Assembly (NCBI GenBank): GCA_003427395.1
Contig: BFEA01000043.1
Coordinates: forward strand, 3,355,062-3,381,977
Reading direction: 5' to 3'
Length of the DNA: 26,916 nt
Origin: Chara braunii
Taxonomy: Eukaryota; Streptophyta; Charophyceae; Charales; Characeae
Below, piece after piece: positions 1 to 8,946 of the stretch (positions within the stretch are counted from its first letter, which is position 1; the number at the start of each line of letters is the position of its first letter). A program made the position numbers and the translations under genes. The notes under the pieces were generated by a model that did no database searches, was not told the DNA's origin, and saw only the letters and a list, made by a program, of their open reading frames with translations.

Positions 1-159
1 CCCCCCCTTCTCCCACCTCCCCCTCACATTCCCCCACCTTTCGTGCCGTTTTTACCAACCTCCATCTCCCAACTCCTGGTCAATGAACAGTCGTAACCGA
101 GCATGTCATCCTTCTTGCCGACAAGAGACATCCGAGCAATTTCACAGACTATGTATCAG

Positions 160-760
160 GTTTTTCGGCGCACTATCCCATCGCAAAGTCCCTACTATTT
201 TCCACTCCACCAGTGCATCGGGAAATCCCAACCTGAAGTCCCAACTATGTTCTGGTGCACCATGATGGCACGGCACTGCAAAGTCCCAACCCAAAAGTCC
301 CAACCCAAAAGTCCCAACTATCTTCCAGTGCACCATGATGACAACACCAAGCCCCATCCCATCGCAAAGTCCCGACTATTTTCCACTCCACTAGTGCATT
401 GGGAATTCCCAACCTGAAGTCCCAACTACGTTCTGGTGCACCATGATGGCACTGCAAAGTCCCAACCCGAAAGTCCCAACCCAAAAGTCCCAACTATCTT
501 CCAGTGCACCATGATGACAACACCAAGCCCCAACCTGAAGTTCCAACGACGAAGCCCTAACTGTAAGGTCCTACGTTCCTTATTATTTTCTAGGGCACCG
601 ACCTGACGTCGCCTCCACAAAGTTCCATCAATTTTGCAGTGCACTGTGATCATGGTACCACAAAGTCCCGACCTGAGTTCCCGACAGCGAAGTCCCAACT
701 ATTTTCCAGTGCATCAGTGGAGCGCAAAGTCCCAACCTCAAGTACCAGAGTCCGAAGGGT
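160..760. repeat. Tandem ~181-bp repeat, two good copies plus a decayed third
   Basis: A unit starting with 'atcgcaaagtccc' occurs at about 178-357 and again at about 359-535; the word 'tcgcaaag' starts at 181 and 362, a period of 181 bp. Inside each unit the shorter phrase 'aagtcccaac' recurs several times, along with 'ccagtgcaccatgatg', so the unit is itself made of smaller related words. A poorer third copy lies around 610-740 (gcagtgcactgtgatcatgg, then the tcccaactattttccagtgc phrase). Open frames across this stretch come from the repeat and show no known domain. I see no gene in 1-160 either. Confidence 0.8.
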
Positions 761-999
761 CCCAACTAAAAATTCTGCTTCACGCCACGCTGGACCCGGT
801 TTCCAGCACATGCTGCTCCCCACGAATGATCGGAGTCGACATTGTTGTGTGAAAAAAAAAGAAAAAAGAAAAGATCGTCAGATTCGTCACCAAGTACTGG
901 AGTTGCCAGAGTTCGTGTCCAAACGTTGCATCCCTCTGTCCTCAGAGACCATTGCAGAGTCCCAAGGTCCCAGTGGGACATTCCACAGTCTCAAGTTCC

Positions 1000-1800
1000 A
1001 ACAGCTTGGAACTTAGATCTGTTCCAAACTGGTGTGGTCCCAACTTAACCGGCTTGGGACTGAAAAGGAATATCTGGTATTTTACCCACATCATGTGTGT
1101 GGGTAGGGAGCCGAGCCGAAGGGTCCCGAAGGGGTTGGAAGTTGGAACCCTTCCCTGGCCCCAATCAAAGTCTCCGGGGACCAAAAGGGACCATTCTCGC
1201 ATTACAACACCAGGAGTCGAAGATCCTGATGTGGAGCCCAACGGTTCCACCAAAGGGTTGGCACTCGGAAACCCTTCCCCGGCCCAATTTAAGCCTCCTG
1301 TGAGACCGTCGGCTATTGCAACATCGAGTGCGTGGAGAGCCCAGCCCAAGGGTCTCAGAGGGTTGGAGCTTGGAAATCTTCCCTGCCCCCAATTTAATCA
1401 TCCGGGAACCAAAAGGGGCCAGCCGGTATAGCAACATCGAGTGTGGAAAGCCCAGCCTAGCCCAAGTGTCCCAAAGGAGCTGGAACCCTTCCCTGGTACC
1501 AGTTCCAAGTTATCATGGGTCCAAAAAGGACCACCACACTCAGCATTGCAACACCAACTGTCGAAAGTGCTGATGTGGAGCCCAAGGGTCCCAAAGGTTC
1601 CGTAGTTGGAACCCTTCCCAGGCCCAAATTTAAGCCTCTGGGACCAAAAGAACAATTAAGCATTCCGATGCCCCCCCCGAGGGTTCACAGGTCCTGATGT
1701 GGGGTCCAAGGGTACGAACAGGTCCGGACTTGGAACCCGACCCTGGGCCCAATTTAAGCCTGAGCCTCCTGGGACCACAAAGGAAGGACCAATACCGTCC
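1000..1800. repeat. Diverged tandem array of ~100-130-bp units
   Basis: A phrase of the type 'gatgtggagcccaagggtccc ... ttggaacccttccc ... ggcccaatttaagcc ... gggaccaaaagg' recurs with starts near 1231, 1332, 1442, 1573 and 1697. Spacing is irregular (about 100 to 130 bp) and copies differ by substitutions and indels. It shares the 'ggtccca/tgggacc' vocabulary of 160-760, so both may belong to one old satellite-like family. Several frames stay open for 60-160 codons here, but the peptides are repeat-derived and unrecognised. Confidence 0.7.
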
Positions 1801-1923
1801 TTTCGACATCGTGCTGAAAGCCCTTATAGAGACTCTTAAGGGAAATCTCTACAGGTTGATTGTTCCATAGCACCGATTCAAATTTCCCGGGACTGAAAAG
1901 GGCAATCCTGCAACTTACAACGT

Positions 1924-2050
1924 CACGTGCCAAACGTGCCAAAAGTGCCAAAAGTGCCAATGGGGAGTCCAGGGGTCCCAACAGACCGGAATTCGAATTG
2001 GAATTGAAACTGGAATTAAAATTGGAATTGAAATTTGGAACTGAAATTGT
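1924..2050. repeat. Two short-period tandem tracts
   Basis: At 1924-1960 the word 'cgtgccaaa/agtgccaaa' repeats about four times with a 9-10-bp period. At 1988-2050 a hexamer-like unit (ggaatt/gaaattg) repeats about ten times. Read on the plus strand the second tract would give alternating Glu/Lys/Leu residues, but no domain surrounds it. Confidence 0.75.
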
Positions 2051-2295
2051 TCCAACTGCTCCATGGTCCCAATTTAAGCTTTGTGGGACCAAAAAGGGGT
2101 CACGCAATGCTATTAAAAATCAGAGTGCCAGAGTCCCAATGGGAATTCCAGTGGTCCCAAAAGGAAGGTAAAGAGTCGTCACAGAAGGTTCCAATGTTCC
2201 AACAGAACCTGAGTCAGTCAGGCAGGACAGACGGACACTCTTATCCCGCCGGAAAAGCTGACGCTCAGGTCCTGACACGACGCCACAAGCTGTGA

Positions 2296-2491
2296 TTACC
2301 AACAGTTGCAGAGTGCCAACAGCAAGCTCCAAAAAGTACCAATTGGAACTCCCAGAACCGATTTGGCGTCAAATGACACGCTGACAGAGTCTCATCTCGT
2401 GCGCTTCAAAAAAACGAGCTTTGAGAGATGATATTTCTCCCCCTTCTCCCTCCACATAACTGAATCTAGAGGTGCAAAAAAAAAAAAAAAA

Positions 2492-2525
<34 letters not shown>

Positions 2526-2715
2526 TCTAGAGGTGTAGTGAGGAAGTCCGTCCAACACCAAGAGGTAGGGTTGAGTGGGTCCCAGAGGTCCCAGCCGGAC
2601 CCGTTGAAGCGCCGAGTCGAGGCCCCCAACAGGTGCAGAGTGCCAAGAGCAAACTCCAAGAGGTCCCAGCTGGAGCTCCCGGAACCCAAATTCGGCTTGC
2701 GATGACGAGCGGCGA
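2296..2715. repeat. Imperfect direct repeat pair about 330 bp apart
   Basis: The stretch around 2303-2370 (cagagtgccaacagcaagctcc, then gtaccaattggaactcccagaacc) is repeated imperfectly around 2635-2702 (cagagtgccaagagcaaactcc, then gtcccagctggagctcccggaacc). The microsatellite at 2465-2535 lies between the copies. This looks like the last, most diverged part of the 'tcccaac' repeat region. Confidence 0.6.
2465..2535 (+). repeat. Poly-A plus (GA)n tract between 10-bp direct repeats
   Basis: TCTAGAGGTG at 2465-2474 is repeated exactly at 2526-2535. Between them lie one C, 25 consecutive A (2476-2500) and 25 bases of alternating GA (2501-2525). The layout is what a minimal poly-A-tailed retrotransposed fragment with target-site duplication would leave, but replication slippage could also produce it. 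Confidence 0.85.
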
Positions 2716-3347
2716 AAATTCGGCCGGAACATACTGAGATTCGAGCCCGTTACAAATAATTTCCTGATTGCTACGCGTACACAGAGATGTTGGGCCTCGC
2801 TGCACTACTGGAATATTCAACACGTATCTGGACCGCATTTATCCACCCAATACATTCTGACTGATCGAACCTGCTGAACGTATAGCGACCATTTCCAGCT
2901 CCAGATGCATTTAGAATGTGTCGCAGTGGAGCGAGGCCCACCATCAAGTTCCGTTTACAGGTAATTTCCTCTGCTTGGTCTTGCATCCACTTTAGCAGCA
3001 TATATGATGGGGAAGCATAAAAGGGGAGGGGAGGGGGGTGGGGGGGGTGTGAGAGGGGGGGAAGAATACAGACCTGGGCTTGAATCCAGCGAGAAACGTG
3101 AGCCAGTCATCCAACCAACCCTATGGTAGTACACTACCGTAATACCTACCTTCACTATGTTGAGAAGACGGATATCGCTTTGAACGTTAGGATGAGATAA
3201 GTACATTCGCATGAACTAAGTACGTTAGGATGACTAAGTACGTTAGAATGGACCCGAGTACGCTAGTACAATGCAAAATGCAGATTGAATTTGCTGACCA
3301 AAATGATCGAGCGACCGGAGCCATCAGGTTGTGGGGCGGGGAAACGG
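2716..3347. other. Intergenic stretch downstream of the GT8 gene, with G-run cluster
   Basis: No gene is supported here. The stretch is 3' of the minus-strand GT8 gene and should hold its 3' UTR and poly-A site, but I could not place a convincing signal. At 3023-3061 the plus strand has runs of G4, G4, G6 and G8 separated by single bases, followed by a G7 run; this fits a G-quadruplex motif. Around 3208-3250 the words 'aagtacgttaggatga' and 'ctaagtacgttagaatgg' form a short imperfect tandem repeat. Confidence 0.6.
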
Positions 3348-5369
3348 TCACCTGCTTTTTACAGCGCCCGGTGTTCCGAGAGATTGCTGCATCCCTTTGG
3401 GCCCAGTGGCGGGCCTGTCTGCGGCACCAGTCAGTGCTGGGTCCGTAAACGCAAACGACAGAATGGGCAAAATGGAAATGCCCAGTACAAAGAACAATAA
3501 GTTGATGGCTACCACCTTCTGCACAACGCTTCGGTACCACGGCAATGCGGAAAGTGTGAGGCCGACAACGATCACACACAATGGTGCGAAGACCCGTCCG
3601 GGAACCCCCGAATACATGCTCAAACAATGAAGCAACACAAACGATCCCTCTATGTAAAGGGCCCAACCAATACAAGGGTGAATTGTATGAGGAACGACCA
3701 GGAAGGGGACCGTCAGAGCAAGGGCTAGGCTGACTAACAGAGCCAATCCTCCGAACGACAGCCGAAAGCTTGAGTCGTTCACACCGATCGCCGGAAGCTT
3801 AGAGTCTCCAAGCGGTCTGCTAATCAAAGGGCTGAGCTCTGAATCATGCAGTTGTCTGTGGTCTTGATGCATCCTCTCCTGGCCAGGAGAGCCCATCGCA
3901 CTGCTGGGGAATGTGGGCGACCCCGTCGGACCCGGATTTCCCCCGCCATCACTCACAAGGTTGCTGTTCCTCGAGTCCTGGCCGTCATAGTTTGGACTCC
4001 CCAACAAGCCATTGCTCCTCCCAGGAAATATTCTCCTCAGAGAGACTGGTATGATGTCCTGCGCAAATGCGTTGACACCAACGCCAACACCGCCCCACCC
4101 ACCACCATGCTGTGCATCCCTATTGCAGCAGACACTACCACACGAACTGCAACACGACTTCTTTAGCTGCTCCAGCGTGCTCATCAGAGATCGGCCTAAA
4201 CCAGAGGAAGCGAACAGAAATAGCGCCATCCATGCCAAAGCCACAAACAAGGCGGACCTATGCTCTTGGTCGTAACCGACAAGCTCCCGGCGCTGCTCGT
4301 GCCAGAATAGCCCGACTGGCAGAATTGGCCAGCTCCACCAATACCAGGGCTTGAAAGTCGGCGCACTCGGATAGGTCAGCACCTTGTTCGCTGAGCATGG
4401 GACGTTCCATTTGTACGTAAGATAGAAATACCCCGAGTCCATCTGATAGCCCATAGGGAGCCTCCACATGCCCTGGAGGTACTTCCCATCCTCCTGTGGC
4501 GGGACGAACAGCGGGCTCTCCAGCAAAGACGGAAAGTAGGAGACCAGAAATCCCTGGTCGGCACCATCAAACGAGTCGAGTTCGTCAAGCTTTTTTACCA
4601 TGTCACGGAAAACTTCGTGAGACGGCTCGAGAACCATCAGCCCGGTGTGAAATATGCAGGGGTTGATGAAGACCGCGCAGAAATTTCCGCATCGGAACAA
4701 CTCGTCCATGTTGTCCAGGATAATATTGTCCGCATCGAGCAGAACGATCCGGTTGTATTCTGTAAGGTTCCAAGCGAGAAGCTTGTTCAGTGCATGCATA
4801 AAGCGTGGCGAGGACGATTCTTGCCCAGCATAGGGATTCTTGATGCTCGGGAGCTGCACGACCCGGACGCCATCCGCAATGAGAGTTTGTATCCACTCCG
4901 CAGGAAAAGTCTCCGTCAGAATTGCAAGCATATCTGCGTCCGTCCCTGTTCTCTTCGCAGTTTGAAGCATCACACGCGCCGCTGCGAAGAACTCGTAATC
5001 GTGCTGTGTTCCCTCGTACAGAACAGTGGCATATGCATTGCGACGCCCTCCACTGGCAGCTTTCCCCGCCTTGCTCGCTGCAGAAGATTCTGACGGCACT
5101 CGATGCTGCTGCCGAGAAACTGTCCTCATCCCCTTCCAACTTCCCATTTGCGATTCGCCGGCGATACCACCACCACCACGGCGCCGCACTCCCCTCGCGG
5201 ACGAGTATTGAGCATATCGTCCACCCGCACAGAGAACACTGGACTTCGTCAGTGCCGAGGAAAGAATTGTAGCAATAACTCCAATGGAGAGTACACCCAC
5301 CCCAACAGCGCAGAGGATACCCGTCTCTCGCACCCTCCCTGATCCTCTCAGCTCCGAGCCCAGCCCCAT
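3348..5369 (-). CDS. Plant GT8 glycosyltransferase, PGSIP7/8-like multi-pass membrane protein
   Basis: A single uninterrupted frame gives 673 residues from the ATG at 5369. The frame stays open upstream to 5555, but its first codon there is GTG, not ATG. The 5369 ATG has G at -3 and +4 and places a hydrophobic segment (about residues 16-40) near the N terminus as a membrane anchor. The glycogenin-like GT8 domain follows, from NAYATVLYEG to the KPWYWWSWP block. It contains the metal-binding DxD as LLDADNIIL (about residues 209-218), INPCIFHTGL, DGADQGF and GYQMDSGYFY. The C-terminal third carries four to five further hydrophobic helices, including the family phrase PHTIHPCIGWALY. Between the first C-terminal helix and the rest lies a Cys-rich and Gly/Ser/Pro-rich loop of about 140 residues. 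From memory of plant homologues this looks unusually long. PGSIP7/8 proteins are GT8 members related to glycogenin and plant GUX enzymes, probably acting in the Golgi or endomembranes; donor and acceptor are not known from this sequence. No intron is visible, which is unusual for a multi-domain plant gene and could mean a retrogene. Confidence 0.9.
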   Translation of the reverse strand: MGLGSELRGSGRVRETGILCAVGVGVLSIGVIATILSSALTKSSVLCAGGRYAQYSSARGVRRRGGGGIAGESQMGSWKGMRTVSRQQHRVPSESSAASKAGKAASGGRRNAYATVLYEGTQHDYEFFAAARVMLQTAKRTGTDADMLAILTETFPAEWIQTLIADGVRVVQLPSIKNPYAGQESSSPRFMHALNKLLAWNLTEYNRIVLLDADNIILDNMDELFRCGNFCAVFINPCIFHTGLMVLEPSHEVFRDMVKKLDELDSFDGADQGFLVSYFPSLLESPLFVPPQEDGKYLQGMWRLPMGYQMDSGYFYLTYKWNVPCSANKVLTYPSAPTFKPWYWWSWPILPVGLFWHEQRRELVGYDQEHRSALFVALAWMALFLFASSGLGRSLMSTLEQLKKSCCSSCGSVCCNRDAQHGGGWGGVGVGVNAFAQDIIPVSLRRIFPGRSNGLLGSPNYDGQDSRNSNLVSDGGGNPGPTGSPTFPSSAMGSPGQERMHQDHRQLHDSELSPLISRPLGDSKLPAIGVNDSSFRLSFGGLALLVSLALALTVPFLVVPHTIHPCIGWALYIEGSFVLLHCLSMYSGVPGRVFAPLCVIVVGLTLSALPWYRSVVQKVVAINLLFFVLGISILPILSFAFTDPALTGAADRPATGPKGMQQSLGTPGAVKSR

Positions 5370-6240
5370 AACCTCTGTTTGTGTGTGTGCAGTCCTGTCT
5401 CTCAAGTCGCGACACCCACCCCAACTGCACCTATCTCCTACCCCCCCCCCCCTGCACACCACACTGCCTCTTGGCAATCTGATGCCCCGTACTTGGACAG
5501 TACCTCTTGCCAGGTGCTCTTGTAATGGTGGTGATCGTGTTGTAATCTTATCCACGAATCTTCATCGTCGATGCGAACTGCACTCCGGTGTCTCCATCAA
5601 GCATAACACAAAACACCTCTGCGAGACTGGACTGCTCCTGAAACATCAGACAAATGAATGGTCAGCTTCAGCCGGTGGCTCATAACAACCGACACAGATA
5701 GTTTGGGGGGGGGTTGGGGGCGGGGTTGGGGGGGGTAAAAAACCACTTCAGCCTGGTGGTCCGCAGGTCACGGTGCCATGCACTCAGCAGTTGAAATGAC
5801 TTATTACTAAGTTATTAGCCTACTATGCTATAAGCAATGATCATATTAATCATTAGATTAAGGAATCAATTGACACTGGAAAAAGAAAAGCAAAAACTTC
5901 AAAAAAAAAAAGGGACTTTGGCAAATTCGCACTGAAAAATGAGTACAAAGTTCTCGCTTAAAAGTGGGAAGTTTGTCGGAGTCTTTGGAACATTTTTTTT
6001 GTCCTCCGGAATGCCGTCCTCCTCCTCGACCATAAACATAAGGACATGCGAACTTCAACGTTCAAGCACATGCAAAAAAATTCTGATGATGGAATTTTCA
6101 AAACACTTAGAAAACGAACATGCAAAGCGAGAAGGCTTTTTATAGGTAGCCTACTGTTTTCTTCTTTGTCCCCCCCTACGAATACGTAGCCCTCTGACAA
6201 ACCTCAACGGTTGACTGAGAGCATACTTGCACATTCTCCA
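5370..6240. other. Upstream region of the GT8 gene with a strong G-run motif
   Basis: No other gene is supported. At 5705-5735 the plus strand reads G9-TT-G5-C-G4-TT-G8, a near-ideal G-quadruplex motif about 340 bp upstream of the chosen GT8 ATG, on the template strand of that gene. At 5442-5455 a run of C lies inside the open frame upstream of the ATG and probably falls in the 5' UTR. From 5780 to 6200 the sequence is AT-rich with A and T runs; I see no TATA box I would defend. Confidence 0.55.
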
Positions 6241-6249
6241 CTGAGCTCT

Positions 6250-6720
6250 GGACGTAAATGCGGTCAGATGCATCCAGGACTGGCTGTAAAAGCGGTCAGA
6301 TACGTGCGGAACTGGGTGTAAAAGCAGTCAGATACGTCCAGGACTGACTGTGAGAAGGGTTCAGATACATCTAGGACTGGCAGTGAAAGCAGTCAGATAC
6401 ATCCAGGAACGCCCTGAGTTTCTCCGAAAGGGCGATGTGCAGCAACAGTCTGTGTCCCTGTCCGCAGTCATTTTTAAGTGCTGTGTTTCTCACCTGCACT
6501 GGGCTGTAAAAGCGGTCAGATACGTCCAGGACTGGCTGTGAAAGCAGTCAGATACATCCAGGGAAGTCCTAGTGTGAGTACGGCCTGAGTTTCTCTGAAA
6601 GGGCGATTTGCAGCAGCAGTCTGTGTCCCTGTGCTCAGTCATTTTTTCGTGCCGTGTTTCTCACCCGGACTGGGCTGGAAAAGCGGTCAGATACGTCCAG
6701 GACTGGCTGTAAAAAAAGCG
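6250..6720. repeat. 32-bp minisatellite nested in a 171-bp higher-order repeat
   Basis: The core 'aagcggtcagatacgtccaggactgg' recurs with 'tcaga' at 6264, 6296, 6328, 6361, 6393, 6516, 6548 and 6687, so the basic period is 32 bp (once 33). Non-array segments at 6414 and 6585 (ctgagtttctc-gaaagggcgat and 'cagtctgtgtccctg') are themselves repeated 171 bp apart. This gives a higher-order unit of several 32-mers plus a spacer. Short plus-strand frames across it (AVKAVRYIQE-like) are repeat-derived. Confidence 0.9.
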
Positions 6721-7480
6721 GGTGTAGGTGAACAAACAGGTTAAGTTGACGGGATAGGGTAGGCTAGCAAACAGGGGTAGTCGAAGGGACAGATCTCAAA
6801 ATTTTTGCTATATAATAATATATATGGGAGGACTTAGCAGAAATTCTAGGACGGTCCCGGGGTAGAAGTAGAATTTGCCAGGGATCTGGTAAGGATTTTC
6901 CAGCAGCTTGGAGAGGCCCGGGAGTCGGGGAGGGTAGCCGGTAGGAAATGATGGTCTACCGGGGCCGCATCGGGTCACGTTTAGGTCTAGGTGCAGAGTA
7001 TGTAGCAAGAGTTACAGTCTGCAATGATGTTTCCGTCAAAGAGGCACAGGCAACTGGTAGGCCCAAGTGCACGGGCACGGGTGTAGACAGAGAGCACCCA
7101 CAAATAGAGGGTGTAGAGGTTGAGAGGTGAGTGTATATCCGTCGACGCAACAAATAGTCCACGTCATTAGATCAGTTGACGCAACGAATAGTTGACGTAA
7201 TTCACCTGGCAGTCATGCTGCTTCTCTGCGAAGAAGTGGCAGACGTACTCTGCTTCAGCAACAAGGTTGAGGGTGATGAAGGAGAGCTCCATGGCTATGG
7301 TGGAGACGCTGGAGAAGAGGGTAAGTGGGCCTAGCTATGGAGGGCGTAAACCACCGGAATCTCTCACCTTTATACAAGCAATGCAACACACTTGACATGG
7401 GTCGACCCAATAGTAAAACCAATACGAGACACAATAAATCCGTTATATCGTTTTCTTGATTATGCTTTCATCAGCTAGCA
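6721..7480. other. Unassigned stretch with a 34-bp imperfect tandem duplication
   Basis: No gene or known element is recognised. At 7141-7164 'gtcgacgcaacaaatagt' is followed 34 bp later by 'gttgacgcaacgaatagt' (7175-7198). A (TA)-rich patch lies at 6808-6826. Around 7219-7330 the plus strand stays open and ends in 'gagaagagggtaagtggg', which resembles a 5' splice site, but the short peptide matches nothing I know. Confidence 0.4.
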
Positions 7481-7621
7481 TTGGGAGGCCTCCCATTTTC
7501 TTTGTTTTCACAGTTTTACCTTCTTACTGTGTTTATCATGTACAAGGCTGGCCACATTGATGCTGGTTGAGCGCCAGCTGCCCACATCCCCGTGTGCCTT
7601 TACGGCCCCCCACTTGCACGC

Positions 7622-7630
7622 TATAAAAGG
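7622..7630 (+). promoter_or_regulatory. TATA-box-like site, copy 1
   Basis: TATAAAAGG stands 33 bp before the end of the first 182-bp unit, followed by a purine-rich stretch. It matches the plant TATA consensus closely. Its activity is inferred only; no gene starts a short way downstream. Confidence 0.4.
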
Positions 7631-7803
7631 AGGCAGCGTAAAAGGGCAACTAATGTTTTGTCTTGGGAGGCCTCCCATTTTCTTTGTTTTCACAGTTTTA
7701 CCTTCTTACTGTGCTTATCATGTACAGGGCTGGCCACATTGATGCTGGTTGAGCGCCAGCTGCCCACATCCCCGTGTGCCTTGACGGCCCCCCACTTGCA
7801 CGC

Positions 7804-7812
7804 TATAAAAGG
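7804..7812 (+). promoter_or_regulatory. TATA-box-like site, copy 2
   Basis: The same TATAAAAGG occurs exactly 182 bp after the first. Transcription from it would run rightward towards the LTR at 7990. In the diverged copy at 13261-13350 the equivalent position reads 'cagccaaaagg', so the box is not conserved across the family. Confidence 0.4.
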
Positions 7813-7989
7813 AGGCAGCATAAAAGGGCAACTAATGTTTTGTCTGTTCTCTTAATGACTCTCATTCATATGTGTTTACTGGAAGTATACAAGGAGAGGG
7901 AGTGCTGTGAGGAACAAGCCCTCAAGGGGCCCTATCAGACATCACATGTTCTGGGCTAAGGCCCCCAGCAAGCCGAGTGAAGGCGGGCC

Positions 7990-8931
7990 TGAATATTCGT
8001 CAGAGGCCGAAATTTGACATTTTCACATGTGGGTATTCAGGATCTTGAAGCACGCCAGTTGGTTGGGTAGACGCGTGAGCCTCACTAAGCTGCGTCATAC
8101 AGTTGGCCCAGGCCTAGACAGTTGCGCCTGGGCACATACACACAAAGCAGGGCCGATAGATTGGGAAGCAGGCCATCGGCCTTTGGAAAAGCAGTACTGC
8201 CGACGCACCTGCCTGGGAGCCCTGCACAGATGCAGTAAACAACCCAAGTCCGGAGACTCAGGCCGTGCCCAACTGAAAAGGGCCCAGGCCCTCAACTGTA
8301 GTCTCAGGCCTGGGCGCAGGGTCTGAGGCCCAACCGGAATCTACTGGAAGCTTCCAGCCAGGCCACACACAGCATCCATGAGTCTGCCACTTGAGGCAGC
8401 TCAGGCCAGGCATTCTGGCCAGTGCTGCCAATGCGGAAGTGAAGTGCTGCTGCGCTTCTGCTTGATGCTGCGCTGCTGCCCAGGGCGCTGACGGGGCGCT
8501 TAGTGGTGAACTGGGGCACTGCAGGGCAGTGGGGCGCAGGCAGCCATAGCCGGACTGCTTGGCGCCAGGGGGTACAGCGGGTGATCCGGTGGTCTTCAGG
8601 GAAGGAGGCGGGTGTGGGGAAATCAAGGTCTGATTGAGGGTGACGAGATACCTACCCGGTGTATGAAGAGAGGTCGGCTATGGAGTTGACAGTCATGCAC
8701 ATTGGTCTTTGAGAGTCGAAGTGAGCCTGTTGCGTGAACCAGCTGTAGGTAGGGTAGTCGGGCAGAGTAGGAGAGGGGCGCCTTTGGATACTGTGTCGGT
8801 GTGGCCTACGGGCTTGAACATTGGCTCACTACTTCATTGTATTGCTCTATAAGGATGGTTTCTCGGTGCATTTTGTACTCTCTGCTTGGATACGACTACC
8901 TGGACATCTGTGTGTACTCATATTCCTTGCA
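7990..8931 (+). repeat. Left LTR (copy A)
   Basis: 8297-8931 aligns along its whole length with 11838-12540. The extension back to TG at 7990 rests on comparison with copy D (14577-15501, minus): both begin TGAAT right after 'agtgaaggcgggcc', and both then share a 'cagttggtt' block and a 'tgggcacagaca/tgggcacatacac' block. Copy A would then be 942 bp and copy D 925 bp, similar lengths. The LTR ends in CA at 8930-8931. Relative to copy B it lacks about 34 bp near its 3' end. A possible TATA-like 'ctctataagg' lies near 8847. The purine-rich word before 7990 looks like a polypurine tract, which is odd for a 5' LTR. Confidence 0.7.
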
Positions 8932-8933
8932 AT

Positions 8934-8946
8934 TCGGTATCGGGGC
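8934..8946 (+). other. Primer-binding-site-like sequence
   Basis: 'tcggtatcggggc' begins three bases after the LTR end. It matches the common initiator-methionine tRNA primer site (TGGTATCAGAGC type) at most positions from GGTATC onward. Its position directly after the LTR is what the copying mechanism requires. Base differences are consistent with decay. Confidence 0.6.

Larger units (their letters stand above)
7481..7844 (+). repeat. Two tandem 182-bp units, each with a palindrome and a TATA box
   Basis: Copy 1 is 7481-7662 and copy 2 is 7663-7844; they differ at only a few positions (for example caag/cagg, ttta/ttga, gcgt/gcat). Each unit opens with the perfect 14-bp palindrome TGGGAGGCCTCCCA (7482-7495 and 7664-7677). 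Each also holds 'gagcgccagctgcccacatccccgtg' and ends near a TATAAAAGG box. The middle of the unit is found again, diverged, at 13261-13350. A recent tandem duplication of part of a dispersed repeat is the simplest reading; duplicated promoter-like blocks are typical of LTR U3 regions. Confidence 0.9.

Noticed and set aside
4603-5430. 275-codon minus-strand frame overlapping the GT8 gene
   Set aside because: It lies in another frame of a clearly conserved gene, and its peptide has no recognisable domain.
5370-5555. N-terminal 62-residue extension of the GT8 protein
   Set aside because: The frame is open but begins with GTG and crosses a C homopolymer; the 5369 ATG has a better context and puts the anchor helix near the N terminus.
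7219-7330. Possible exon ending in a GTAAGT splice site
   Set aside because: The peptide is short and unrecognised, and no matching acceptor or second exon was found.
8258-8626. Minus-strand 122-codon frame in LTR copy A
   Set aside because: It is antisense to an LTR; the frames in copies B, C and D are not conserved as proteins.
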